Of a stretch of 64,000 nt of DNA, positions 43,276-51,786 are shown one piece after another. The stretch lies in NCBI GenBank assembly GCA_963692995.1, contig OY843611.1:744001-808000 (forward strand), read 5' to 3'. A program made the position numbers and the translations under genes. The first letter of the stretch is position 1. Every line of letters begins with the position of its first letter. This stretch comes from Bin87 sp963692995 (GTDB lineage Bacteria; Chloroflexota; Dehalococcoidia; Lucifugimonadales; UBA3495). The notes beneath the pieces were generated by a model that was given only the letters and a program-made list of their open reading frames with translations, searched no databases and was not told the origin of the DNA.

Positions 43276-43296
43276 GTGGCGTCGGAAGGCCGACTG

Positions 43297-43317
43297 CCGA
43301 TTGCCGATTGCCGATTG
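43297..43317 (+). repeat. 7-bp tandem repeat, three units
   Basis: CCGATTG three times in a row at the boundary between the PIN remnant and the isochorismatase-side sequence, possibly marking an old junction. Confidence 0.6.
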
Positions 43318-43367
43318 TAAGTTCTATTGCAGCATCAACCGCCGTCAGTTCCGCCGGCCCGAACCGG

Positions 43368-43889
43368 CTAAACCACCTGGGCGCCGAGGATTTTGCCGAT
43401 ATGCTCCAGGGCCCAGCGATGGGCGTCGCCGTCGAAGGATGCTACGCAATCGGCGGGCACTGCCACGGCATAGTCCCGGTTGCGGGCGTCGGAGGTGGTG
43501 TGCATTACGCAGATGTCGGTACAAACGCCGCACACGATAATCCGGTCAGGATGCAGGGCGGCCAAACGCTCGGCCAGGTCGGTGTTGAAGAAGCCGCTGT
43601 AGCGATTCTTGGGAATGACGTTGTCATCGGACACCCATTCCGAAAGCTCGGGTATGACATCCGGCTCTGTGGTGCCGATGACGCAATGCACCGGGAACAT
43701 CCGGAACTCCAGGTCGTCGGGCAGATGATGGTCGGATACGAAAAGGATCGCGGAACCGGCGTCGGATTCGCGGCGCAGCAGGGCGCGAATGGGATTGATG
43801 ATGCGCCGGGCGTCATCCCCGCAATAGAGGTTGTGCCCCGGCTCCAGGAACCCACGCACCATATCTACCACCAAGACTGCGTTGGGCAT
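43368..43889 (-). CDS. Isochorismatase-fold amidase (nicotinamidase-like)
   Basis: 173 residues from ATG 43889, with GGAGG upstream; in-frame sequence before it is not protein-like. Catalytic set D9 (LVVDMVRGF), K94 (IPKNRYSGF) and C127 (GVCTDICV); metal ligands D53, H55 and H68 are plausible (SDHH, PVHC). It probably hydrolyses an amide such as nicotinamide. Last gene of the minus-strand run beginning at 49380. Confidence 0.88.
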   Translation of the reverse strand: MPNAVLVVDMVRGFLEPGHNLYCGDDARRIINPIRALLRRESDAGSAILFVSDHHLPDDLEFRMFPVHCVIGTTEPDVIPELSEWVSDDNVIPKNRYSGFFNTDLAERLAALHPDRIIVCGVCTDICVMHTTSDARNRDYAVAVPADCVASFDGDAHRWALEHIGKILGAQVV

Positions 43890-43929
43890 TTGCGCTTTAC
43901 CTCCGCGCCACAGTGGCCGGCAGTTTATC

Positions 43930-44433
43930 CTATCTGCGGTCCGGGTCGAACGGTTCCCCGTCCACCAGCACTTCCTTGATAACGGCATTGCCCTGGTCAT
44001 CCAGGACAACCACTACTTTGACATCGTCGGCCTGCTCGATGATGCGCCCAGTTCCTTCGGGAACGAAGTAGGTTCCGATGCCAAAATCCAGCCGACCCCC
44101 TTCGTCCACCCGGCCTTGTATGTACACTGATTTGCCGACGGGCTCGTCCCGCTGATAGTTGATGGCATACCAGCTCTCCGGGCTTTCCTGCAACAACACG
44201 TAAGCGATATCGCCAGGCCGCGCGTCCAAGAGGTAGTCCGGCAGCTCGGCTATCTCGTAATCCAGGATCGCGTAATCACCCTGCAACAGGGAACGGGGGT
44301 CCACCGGCACGGTTTGCAACACCACTTCACGCCCCTGGGAAAGGGCGATTTGCCGCACTCCCGCAAACGCCACGAGGATGATCACTTGCGTCGCCACCAG
44401 GGCGGCAAACAAAATGGTAGTTCGCCGGCTCAC
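43930..44433 (-). CDS. GDYXXLXY-motif membrane protein
   Basis: 167 residues with an N-terminal membrane helix (TTILFAALVATQVIILVAFA) and the family signature QGDYAILDYEI. This family regularly occurs next to DUF2157 proteins, as here: its start overlaps the DUF2157 stop by 4 bp. Function unknown; an envelope complex is the usual guess. Confidence 0.88.
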   Translation of the reverse strand: MSRRTTILFAALVATQVIILVAFAGVRQIALSQGREVVLQTVPVDPRSLLQGDYAILDYEIAELPDYLLDARPGDIAYVLLQESPESWYAINYQRDEPVGKSVYIQGRVDEGGRLDFGIGTYFVPEGTGRIIEQADDVKVVVVLDDQGNAVIKEVLVDGEPFDPDRR

Positions 44434-45698
44434 GGCGCGGCCCCTTCGTGCCCGATGCGCCTCAACAACCGGCGTCGCAGCGCCTCCATTCCGAACCCGC
44501 CGGCCAGCAGAATTACGCCGGCGACGATGAACGCCACCGATTGCTCCAGCAGACCAAAACCAAACTCAAAGTAACGGGTGAACAGCGTAATGGCGAAGAT
44601 GAGCACCGCCAGGTTGATGAGCCAGGCCCGGTTCCAGCGGTAGCCGGCCGCGATCATCGCCAGCACACCGGCCAGGGTCACCAGGTTGAACACCCACCAC
44701 AGCCATTCCGCGCCGGCGAGCAGGCCGACCCACATCGTCGCTGCCACGACGGCCAGGGCCGCCAGGGCGGACGCCTCCCAAATGAACAGCGTTGATTGGC
44801 GCCCTCGATCCCGCCATCGGATGCCGCCCAGGGCGACCGCGGCGAGGGCAGCGGCAACGCCCACTACCGTCCAATATTCAGCCGATAGCCCGTCCAGCCT
44901 CAAACGGTCAGCCCTCCGCAATTCCTGCAAAACGGTGTGGTTTCCCAGCAGATATACCGGCGCCGCTACCACGGCCAGACCGACGACGCTCAGGATCCTC
45001 GCAAAGGGTCGGGTGTAATCGAAGCGGGACTGTAGCCTGCCGGCAGCGAACAACAGCGCGCCCAGCACCAGGTAAGCCGGCGCCAGCCAAACCATCTCGT
45101 CGTCTAATACGTCCGGCACCCACTCCTGCGCCCGGAAGGCCGTTGCCACCAGCAGTATGATCAGGGACAGTCCAAGCACGGATTGTGAACGAATGATATA
45201 GGCCAGGGGAATCACCCCCAAGAACCACGCCGGCATCAGGTTGGGATGGTTGACGGGTACGTGATAAGTCTGCGCGACCAGGTGCAGGGACGCTCCGAAG
45301 GCGATGGCGCCCAGCAGCAGCACCGCCGTGCCGATGCGGACGAACCCGAAGCGGTACGACAGCAGCCAGCCCGCAACGTAAATGACCGGCGTGCCGATCA
45401 CCATGAGCGCCAGCTTAGCCAGCGCGGGTATATCGGACCAATTAGCGGCTATGAACGCGATGATGCCCAAGCCGATGAGCGCCGCCCCCATGATGGCGAT
45501 GACGCTAACCGTGCGGCTGCCGATGGCGTCGCGGTCAGCCAGAGGGGGGAGGTCGTACCGCCTCAGGATGCCGTCCGCCTGCTCCGGAGCAATCAGCCCT
45601 TCATCGCGCCATTGGAAAACTTCGACCCGCAAGCGCCGCCGGAATTCATTCGCGCTTTCGCCCCCGGCAGGTTGACCGTCCATGGGTTGATCGTCCAT
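44430..45698 (-). CDS. DUF2157-domain membrane protein
   Basis: 422 residues. N-terminal soluble part LRVEVFQWRDEGLIAPEQAD is typical of DUF2157, followed by about ten membrane helices from residue 65 to the C-terminus. Paired with the GDYXXLXY gene. Function unknown, conserved membrane complex. Lies 3 bp after the lyase gene, so co-transcribed. Confidence 0.87.
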   Translation of the reverse strand: MDDQPMDGQPAGGESANEFRRRLRVEVFQWRDEGLIAPEQADGILRRYDLPPLADRDAIGSRTVSVIAIMGAALIGLGIIAFIAANWSDIPALAKLALMVIGTPVIYVAGWLLSYRFGFVRIGTAVLLLGAIAFGASLHLVAQTYHVPVNHPNLMPAWFLGVIPLAYIIRSQSVLGLSLIILLVATAFRAQEWVPDVLDDEMVWLAPAYLVLGALLFAAGRLQSRFDYTRPFARILSVVGLAVVAAPVYLLGNHTVLQELRRADRLRLDGLSAEYWTVVGVAAALAAVALGGIRWRDRGRQSTLFIWEASALAALAVVAATMWVGLLAGAEWLWWVFNLVTLAGVLAMIAAGYRWNRAWLINLAVLIFAITLFTRYFEFGFGLLEQSVAFIVAGVILLAGGFGMEALRRRLLRRIGHEGAAP

Positions 45699-45701
45699 GG
45701 G

Positions 45702-46580
45702 TCAATCGACGGCGTGGCGCACCGCATATCCGGCGTCCCGGTCCAGCATCTCGGAAAGGCCCACCAGCTCAAAGGCATCGGTCAGGGGCGTCATTTCGTC
45801 CACCAAATGGGCGGTGGTGCCGGTGGCCTTGAGCTCGGCCATTAGCTGTCCCACCCGGTAGGCCACGGACATGAACGCGCTGCCGGGGAAAATGACCATC
45901 TTGAACCCCAGGCGTTCCAGTTCGGACACGTTGAGCAGGGGCGACTTGCCCGTTTCGACAAAGTTGTACAGCAGGGGGACACTGGTACGGGCCACCACCC
46001 GGGCGGCATCCTCGGCGGAGGGGATGGCCTCAACGAACAGGGCATCGGCGCCGGCCGCGGTGAAAGCGTCGCAACGGCGCATGGTATCGTCCCAGCCGGT
46101 GACGGCCAGCGCGTCGGTGCGTACGATGATGGTGAAGTGGTCATCGGTGCGGGCGTCCACGGCGGCGCGGATCTTCTGCGCCATTTCGTCGATGGCCACG
46201 ACCCGCTTGTCTTCCAGGTGGCCGCAGCGTTTGGGAAACTGCTGGTCCTCGATATGAACGGCGGCCACGCCCGTCCGCTCATATTCGCGGATGGTGCGGC
46301 GCACGTTCATCGTGCCGCCGTAGCCGGTGTCCGCATCGGCAATGACCGGAACGCTCACGGTGGCCGCGATGGCGGCGGCGTTGTCCAGCATCTCGGTGGC
46401 CGTCGCCAGCGCCAGGTCGGGATAGCCGACCCGGGCAACGGAGGTGCCGGCTCCGGTCATGTACACGGCCGGGAAGCCGGTCTTTTCGATTATCGCGGCG
46501 GTCAGGCAGTCGTAGGCGCCGGGAGCGGTGATGATGCCGGGCTCAGCCAGCAATTGGCGGAAACGGGTGGTCGCTTTCAT
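45702..46580 (-). CDS. Isocitrate lyase / PEP mutase family lyase
   Basis: 292 residues, TIM barrel of the isocitrate-lyase superfamily. Motifs: PGAYDCLTAAIIEKTGFPA, metal site DADTGYGG, HIEDQQFPKRCGH with the active-site Cys of 2-methylisocitrate-lyase-like and oxaloacetate-hydrolase-like members. It likely cleaves a C-C bond next to a carboxylate; methylisocitrate lyase is one option. Lies 24 bp after fabG. Confidence 0.88.
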   Translation of the reverse strand: MKATTRFRQLLAEPGIITAPGAYDCLTAAIIEKTGFPAVYMTGAGTSVARVGYPDLALATATEMLDNAAAIAATVSVPVIADADTGYGGTMNVRRTIREYERTGVAAVHIEDQQFPKRCGHLEDKRVVAIDEMAQKIRAAVDARTDDHFTIIVRTDALAVTGWDDTMRRCDAFTAAGADALFVEAIPSAEDAARVVARTSVPLLYNFVETGKSPLLNVSELERLGFKMVIFPGSAFMSVAYRVGQLMAELKATGTTAHLVDEMTPLTDAFELVGLSEMLDRDAGYAVRHAVD

Positions 46581-46604
46581 AACGTTATCCCCATTGCGTT
46601 AGCT

Positions 46605-47369
46605 CTATGCCGTGAGGCCGCCGTCGATGGTCAAGACCTGCCCATTGACGTAACCGGCGCCGGGACTGGCCAGAAACAGGACGGCTGAAGCGACGTCTTC
46701 CGCAGATCCAAAGCGTCCCGCCGGAATGTTGGAAAGCGCCTGGGCGCGCTGGTCGGCGGTCATGCTGGCCGTCATGCCGCCGTTGCCGCCCGCCTCGATG
46801 AAGCCGGGGGCGACGGCATTGACCGTAATATTGCGGCTGCCCACCTCGCGGGCGATAGCCTTGGTCATCCCGATCTGTCCGGCTTTGGACGCTGCATAGT
46901 TGGCCTGGCCCGCGTTGCCCGACAAGCCCACCACGGAGGACACGTTGACCACGCGCCCGTAACGCTGGCGCAGCATCAGCGGGATGGCAAAGCGAGTGGT
47001 CAGGAAGGTGCCCCGCAGGTTCACGGCGAGCACATCGTCCCAATCGGCGGCGTTCATTCGCATCACCAAGCGGTCGCGATTGATGCCGGCGTTGTTCACC
47101 AGGATGTCCAGCCGCCCCAGCCGATCCGCGGTGGTCTTGACCACGGCTTCGGCGGTGTTCTCGTCCGAGACGTCGCCGGGGACGCGCAGCGCTTCGCCGC
47201 CGGCCGCTCGGATCAGGTCAATTACCGTGTCGGCGTCGGCGGCGCTGCTCCGGTAATTTATGCTCACGGAGGCTCCGGCCGCGGCCAGCCGTTGCGCGAT
47301 GACCGCCCCGATGCCTCGGGACGAACCGGTGATCAACGCGACCTGACCGCTCAAGTCAATTGTGTACAT
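46605..47369 (-). CDS. fabG: 3-oxoacyl-ACP reductase type SDR
   Basis: 254 residues from ATG 47369; the frame is open much further upstream but is Arg-rich there. Features: TGSSRGIGAVIAQRLAAAG, NNAGINRDRLVMRM (FabG-like), catalytic S, Y and K in SSVVGLSGNAGQANYAASK. It reduces 3-oxoacyl-ACP with NADPH. Context after plsX and a hydratase pair supports fatty acid synthesis. Confidence 0.9.
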   Translation of the reverse strand: MYTIDLSGQVALITGSSRGIGAVIAQRLAAAGASVSINYRSSAADADTVIDLIRAAGGEALRVPGDVSDENTAEAVVKTTADRLGRLDILVNNAGINRDRLVMRMNAADWDDVLAVNLRGTFLTTRFAIPLMLRQRYGRVVNVSSVVGLSGNAGQANYAASKAGQIGMTKAIAREVGSRNITVNAVAPGFIEAGGNGGMTASMTADQRAQALSNIPAGRFGSAEDVASAVLFLASPGAGYVNGQVLTIDGGLTA

Positions 47370-47419
47370 TCCAACACCCCGCCGCCTGGTAAAAAGTTCG
47401 CGTTGGTGAAAATTGGCGT

Positions 47420-48451
47420 TCAGACCTCTCGCACCGCCGTGTGATGCAGTTCGGCGAGTTCGTGGCGGAACCCTTTCACCAGTTCCAAGTGGTGGCAAAG
47501 CAGGCCCGTATCGATAGCGCCGGCGACGCCGCGAGCGGTGGAGGAGCCGTGGCCAATCATCACCAGGCCGTCCACTCCGAACAGCGGCCCGCCCATGGTG
47601 CGCGGCAGGTTGGTAGTGGTCCACAACGCATCTGCCACCTGCTGGACCTGCTCGGCGGTCAAAACTTTCGCCAGATGCCGGTGCAGCAAAGGCGCCAGGG
47701 CCGACCCCAGCCCCTCGGCGAACTTGATCAATATATTGCCGATGAATCCGTCGCAAACGATCACGTCCGCCTGGTCCGTAAAGAAGTCCATTCCTTCGAC
47801 GTTGCCGACGAAATTCAGATGGCTGTCGCGGAACAAGGTATGGCTTTCCTGAACTTGGCGGCTACCCTTGGATGCCTCTTCGCCGACGCTGAGCAGGGCT
47901 ACGCGGGGGTTTTCGATCCGCAATATCCGGCGCGAGAAAGCGACGCCCAGGGCCGCAAAGCTCAACAGCAACGCCGGTCGGCAGTCCACGTTGCTGCCCA
48001 GGTCAACGACGGTAGTGTAGGGGGCAACACCCAGGAAATTCCCGCCGATGCAGGGACGCTCCAGCCCTTCCAGCAGACCCAGCGCCATTACCGCAGTAGC
48101 CATGGTGGCGCCGGTGGATCCCATGGAAACCACCATGTCGGCGTCGCCGGCGCGGAGCAATCCCATGGCGGTGGCGATTGAGGATCGCGGTTTGCGACGC
48201 AACGCCGCAATCGGTTGCTCGTCGTCCTCTATCTTCCCTTCCGACGGCGCGACGGAGATGGAGCGGGCCGTCGTGTCGTATTTTGACAACTCCCGGCACA
48301 GGTCATCCCTTTCACCCACCAGGGTCACGCGCAGTTCCGGATGGCGGTCCAGAGCGGCTAAAACTCCGGGCACCGTCTCTTGCGGGCCGAAGTCTCCACC
48401 CATGGCGTCCACCGCGACGCGAACCCTCGCTTTGTTTCCGTTGGTACTCAT
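47420..48451 (-). CDS. plsX: Phosphate acyltransferase PlsX
   Basis: 343 residues with the signature VRVAVDAMGGDFGPQETV, a central GSTGATMATAVM and GFIGNILIKFAEG. PlsX makes acyl phosphate from acyl-ACP for phospholipid synthesis. Its ATG overlaps the TGA of a nine-codon reading frame (48448-48477) that itself overlaps the stop of the hydratase gene. The fabG gene follows 50 bp later. Confidence 0.96.
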   Translation of the reverse strand: MSTNGNKARVRVAVDAMGGDFGPQETVPGVLAALDRHPELRVTLVGERDDLCRELSKYDTTARSISVAPSEGKIEDDEQPIAALRRKPRSSIATAMGLLRAGDADMVVSMGSTGATMATAVMALGLLEGLERPCIGGNFLGVAPYTTVVDLGSNVDCRPALLLSFAALGVAFSRRILRIENPRVALLSVGEEASKGSRQVQESHTLFRDSHLNFVGNVEGMDFFTDQADVIVCDGFIGNILIKFAEGLGSALAPLLHRHLAKVLTAEQVQQVADALWTTTNLPRTMGGPLFGVDGLVMIGHGSSTARGVAGAIDTGLLCHHLELVKGFRHELAELHHTAVREV

Positions 48452-48477
48452 TTGGTACTCATTCCGCTGGTACTCAT
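48448..48477 (-). other. Nine-codon frame linking hydratase and plsX by ATGA overlaps
   Basis: On the minus strand the sequence reads ATG AGT ACC AGC GGA ATG AGT ACC AAA TGA. Its ATG overlaps the hydratase stop and its TGA overlaps the plsX ATG. It arose by copying the ATGAGTACC start of plsX upstream in a 15-bp spaced repeat. It may serve translational coupling; whether it is translated is unknown. Confidence 0.45.
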
Positions 48478-48950
48478 TCCGCGGCTACCCCTTGCGTTGG
48501 CGGGCTTAATGTCACGCTCGCTGACCCGGTGATGATGCGACTACCATTATGTGCATTACGGACTTCAACATTGCAAGTCACGATAAGACCGTTATCGGTG
48601 AATTCCCGCTTTGCCAGGCGGCCGGCTGCTTCCAGCAAGTCGCCGGGATACGCTGGAGCGCGGAACCGAACCCGCAGATTTCCGGAGGAGAGCCAGTCGC
48701 TGCCGTAAGCCCGTGTCATCATCTCCGTAACCAGCGCCAGGGTCAGCATGCCGTGGGCGATAACGTCGCCGAACTGCGTGGCCGCGGCGAATTCGTCGTC
48801 ATAGTGCAGGGGATTGTTGTCGCCGGAAGCGGCGCGGTATGCGTCGATGGCTTGGCGGGTGATGGCGCGTCGCGCCGGCGGCAGTGTGTCGCCAACCTCG
48901 CGTGGAGATAAGCTGTCAATAACCGCTTCGGCAGCCATTGGGTCAGTCAT
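48474..48950 (-). CDS. MaoC-like hydratase, catalytic-type subunit
   Basis: 158 residues with the full R-hydratase motif AASGDNNPLHYDDEFA and FGDVIAHGMLTLALV. It partners the N-terminal-type protein encoded just upstream, overlapping it by 8 bp, as in HadB with HadA. It may dehydrate 3-hydroxyacyl-ACP within this fatty-acid cluster. Confidence 0.9.
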   Translation of the reverse strand: MTDPMAAEAVIDSLSPREVGDTLPPARRAITRQAIDAYRAASGDNNPLHYDDEFAAATQFGDVIAHGMLTLALVTEMMTRAYGSDWLSSGNLRVRFRAPAYPGDLLEAAGRLAKREFTDNGLIVTCNVEVRNAHNGSRIITGSASVTLSPPTQGVAAE

Positions 48951-49380
48951 CGGTCGGGCCGGTATCCGTAGGCAGCAGATCCGCGGGCCGCAAATCCGTA
49001 GGCAGCAGAATCGTCGTGCGCCCCTGTATCAGTATCAAGCCGCCCTCATCTTCGGTGACGGTGAAGTTGACGGTGAGAAATCGCATTCCGCCCCGCTCGC
49101 GAGCCGGTTCCAGTTGCGCCTCGGCGGAAACCGGCGCGCCGATCCGGGGCGCATTTAGCGTTGCGACGTCCTGAAGGTTGTGTACCGCGCCGTCGGGCAA
49201 GGCCAATCTTTCCAGGAGGCGGCCCACAACCCGGGCCGCCAGCATCAGCGGGGGCGCGGCGCCGGACGCCAAGTATATGGGCAGTTTGTCGCCAACCGCA
49301 GCAAGATACTGTTCAACTGCGTCAACGGTAATTTCCCAAGCGCCCAGACTGATTTTGGTATGCGGCACGGAACAATCCAT
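48943..49380 (-). CDS. MaoC-like hydratase, N-terminal-type subunit
   Basis: 145 residues, FAS1-like hot-dog: AWEITVDAVEQYLAAVGD and LMLAARVVGRLLERL. The catalytic Asp/His motif is absent. The C-terminus is a short Pro/Asp repeat (LLPTDLRPADLLPTDTGPTD). First gene of the operon running through plsX and fabG. Confidence 0.8.
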   Translation of the reverse strand: MDCSVPHTKISLGAWEITVDAVEQYLAAVGDKLPIYLASGAAPPLMLAARVVGRLLERLALPDGAVHNLQDVATLNAPRIGAPVSAEAQLEPARERGGMRFLTVNFTVTEDEGGLILIQGRTTILLPTDLRPADLLPTDTGPTDD

Positions 49381-49564
49381 GGAGCCTAGCGCAGATTATG
49401 GTCAGTACGGGGAAGTAACAATATACGCGGATAGCGCCATGCCGGCAAATCCGATGATGGCGCGCTCGCCCTGCCCTAACCCCAAGTCAGTCGACTCCGA
49501 GGGCGCTCCGGGACTGCTCGCAGCGTTTGACGCCCGTTGCTGGACGGCGTAGCATGATTTTACC

Positions 49565-49573
49565 TGTTATGAT
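49565..49573 (+). promoter_or_regulatory. Extended -10 element upstream of arsM
   Basis: TGTTATGAT (TG-n-TATGAT), 29 bp before the ATG at 49602. The region 49381-49601 is divergent with the hydratase operon and has no gene. No ArsR-type operator was recognised. Confidence 0.4.
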
Positions 49574-49601
49574 CGTTGCACAACCCTGATGGGAGGCGCT
49601 G

Positions 49602-50507
49602 ATGACGACGATGCCAAACAATCCCGACGGATCTTTACTCGACGGATCTTTAACCGAAGACATACGCCACGCCGTGCAGGAACACTACGGCCAGCGCGCG
49701 TTGCGGGTCATCGAGCTGACCGACGTTACGCCGGCGCCGGGTGACGGTTGCGGAGCGGAAAACTGCGGCCATGGCGCCTGCGGGTCTGACGATTGCGGGT
49801 ACGATGCGACGGCCGGCGGGTGCGGCGCCACTGCGGCGGCCTGCTGCGGCCCGGCGGATACCGAGCACGCCATGAGGCTTTACAACGACGCGCAGCTACA
49901 GGGCCTTCCGGTGGAGGCGATGGCGGTATCGGCCGGCTGCGGAAACCCCACCGCCCTGGCTGACCTCCGCCCCGGCGAAACGGTCCTGGACCTGGGTTCG
50001 GGCGGTGGCATCGATTGCTTCATCGCCGCCGATCAAGTGGGCGAATCCGGCCGGGTTTTCGGCCTCGACATGACGCCCGAGATGCTGGCCCTGGCCAACG
50101 CCAATCGCGACCGCATGGGCCTCAGCAACGTCGAGTTCATCGAAGGCCACCTTGAGGACATTCCCCTGCCCGACGCCAGCGTGGACGTGGTTATCAGCAA
50201 TTGCGTGATCTGCCTCTCTCCCGACAAGGATGCGGTGTTCCGGGAAGCCTTCCGCGTGTTGGCGCCCGGCGGCCGGTTGCACGTTTCGGATATGCTGGCG
50301 CTGACTGTGGACGGCCCGCGCCTGACCGATGCCCAAGCCTGGGCGTCGTGCGTCGGCGGCGCTGAATACCGCGAAACCTACCTGGGCCGGATGGCGTCCG
50401 CAGGTTTCGTGGAAATCGGCGCCATCGATGAAGCCCTGCGGTTTGATGAGAACGAAGCGCCGCTTAACGTGGCGAGCGTGAAGGTGTCGGCCCGCAAACC
50501 CGCATGA
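49602..50507 (+). CDS. arsM: Arsenite methyltransferase
   Basis: 301 residues. SAM motif I ETVLDLGSGGGIDCF, and the conserved cysteines C113 (AGCGNP), C201 (ISNCVICLS) and C250 (SCVGG) expected for arsenite binding. An unusual Cys/Gly linker at 50-82 has pentads CGAEN, CGHGA, CGSDD, CGYDA and further cysteines; many ArsM proteins have a CC pair here but not this array. It methylates As(III) for detoxification. GGGAGG precedes the ATG. Confidence 0.94.
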   Translation: MTTMPNNPDGSLLDGSLTEDIRHAVQEHYGQRALRVIELTDVTPAPGDGCGAENCGHGACGSDDCGYDATAGGCGATAAACCGPADTEHAMRLYNDAQLQGLPVEAMAVSAGCGNPTALADLRPGETVLDLGSGGGIDCFIAADQVGESGRVFGLDMTPEMLALANANRDRMGLSNVEFIEGHLEDIPLPDASVDVVISNCVICLSPDKDAVFREAFRVLAPGGRLHVSDMLALTVDGPRLTDAQAWASCVGGAEYRETYLGRMASAGFVEIGAIDEALRFDENEAPLNVASVKVSARKPA

Positions 50508-50536
50508 CCCGGCCACCCCGTTTTTCCGCGCATCCA

Positions 50537-50558
50537 GGGCAGGCTCTCGAACCTGCCC
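50537..50558. terminator. Hairpin after arsM
   Basis: GGGCAGG (50537-50543) pairs with CCTGCCC (50552-50558). It is 30 bp past the arsM stop and has no T-run. It resembles the hairpin at 30050-30070. Confidence 0.4.
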
Positions 50559-50667
50559 GCACTTTTCGCAAACGCGGCCTTCATATGAGGCGAAAAGCGC
50601 AATCTCGGTGAACCGAAGGACGCCGGTGAAACGCGCTTACCCGCAATGCCCCGTCTGGCCGGCATGC

Positions 50668-50695
50668 TATAATCAGCCGCGCATTGGACTATAAT
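50668..50695 (+). promoter_or_regulatory. Two TATAAT boxes upstream of pdxA
   Basis: Perfect TATAAT at 50668-50673 and again at 50690-50695, 33-60 bp before the pdxA ATG. No -35 match at 16-18 bp is convincing for either. Confidence 0.4.
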
Positions 50696-50727
50696 CCGTA
50701 ATTCGTCCCCGCAACGCGAGGCCCGTC

Positions 50728-51786
50728 ATGGGATCTTCAACCGACTCCGGCGCGCAGCGCCCCGCCATCGCCATTACCATGGGCGACCCCTGCGGCATCG
50801 GCCCGGAGGTGGTGGTGAAGGCTCTGTCCGACCCCAGGATCTATCAATCTTGCCGACCGGTGGTGGTAGGCAACGTGTTTGCCATGGAGCAGGCGGTTCA
50901 ACTCGCCGGATCATCTTTGGGCATCAACCAAACCGATGATCCCACCTCGGCTGGGGAGAACCCCTCGGTGGTGGACGTGGTAGACATCGGAAATCTCAAT
51001 GCCGAGGACATCACGGTGGGGCAGCTGAGCGTTCCCTGCGGCAAGGCGGCCATGGAGTGGGTGAGCAAGGCGGGACAACTGGCCCTGGCCGGCGTGGTCG
51101 ACGGCCTGGCTACCGCGCCCCTGAACAAGGAAGCGGCGGCGCTGGCCGGTTACGAGGCCATCGGGCACATGGAGCTGTTGCAGGAACTTTCCGGCGCCAG
51201 GACCGTGGCCACCATGCTCATGGCCAAGAACCTGCGGGTGGTGCACCTTACCACCCACCGCTCCCTGCGGGTGGCGTGCGACTACGTGAAAAAGGATCGC
51301 ATCCTCGATTACCTGCGCCTTACTGACGACAGTTTTCGCAAGTGGGGTTTCGTCCACCCCCGCATCGGCGTGGCCGCGCTGAACCCCCACGGCAGCGACG
51401 GCGGCTTGCTGGGCGACGAGGAAGCGGAGGAAATCGCGCCGGCGGTGCGGCAGGCCCAGGGGGAGGGCATCAACGCCATTGGTCCGGTTCCGGCGGACAT
51501 CATCTTCCACCAGGCCATTCAGGACCGCTACGACGTTACGCTGTGCATGTACCATGACCAGGGACACATTCCGGTGAAGGTGTACGGCTTTGAAGAGAGC
51601 ATCACGGCGAACCTTGGCTTGCCCTTCATACGCACTTCGGTTGACCACGGCACGGCCTTTGACATCGCCGGCAAGAACCTGGCCGACCCCACCTCCATGG
51701 TAGAATCGATACGGATGGCGGTGGCTTTCGCACGGGGCGATGGCCTGACCGACGGCTGGGGCGCGGGGGGAGGAATAGAGCGATGA
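50728..51786 (+). CDS. pdxA: 4-hydroxythreonine-4-phosphate dehydrogenase
   Basis: 352 residues, PdxA family: ITMGDPCGIGPEVVVKAL at the start, substrate loops TAPLNKEAAALAGY and HMELLQELSGA, and the late metal-His motif MYHDQGHIPVK. It oxidises 4-hydroxythreonine phosphate in vitamin B6 synthesis, though some relatives act on other substrates. Its stop overlaps the next gene (ATGA), forming an operon pdxA-PaREP1-like-proC-yggT. Confidence 0.95.
   Translation: MGSSTDSGAQRPAIAITMGDPCGIGPEVVVKALSDPRIYQSCRPVVVGNVFAMEQAVQLAGSSLGINQTDDPTSAGENPSVVDVVDIGNLNAEDITVGQLSVPCGKAAMEWVSKAGQLALAGVVDGLATAPLNKEAAALAGYEAIGHMELLQELSGARTVATMLMAKNLRVVHLTTHRSLRVACDYVKKDRILDYLRLTDDSFRKWGFVHPRIGVAALNPHGSDGGLLGDEEAEEIAPAVRQAQGEGINAIGPVPADIIFHQAIQDRYDVTLCMYHDQGHIPVKVYGFEESITANLGLPFIRTSVDHGTAFDIAGKNLADPTSMVESIRMAVAFARGDGLTDGWGAGGGIER

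Noticed and set aside
46605..47756. Longer fabG frame starting at 47756
   Set aside because: The added N-terminus is Arg-rich, lies antisense within the plsX gene, and the conserved SDR start is at 47369.
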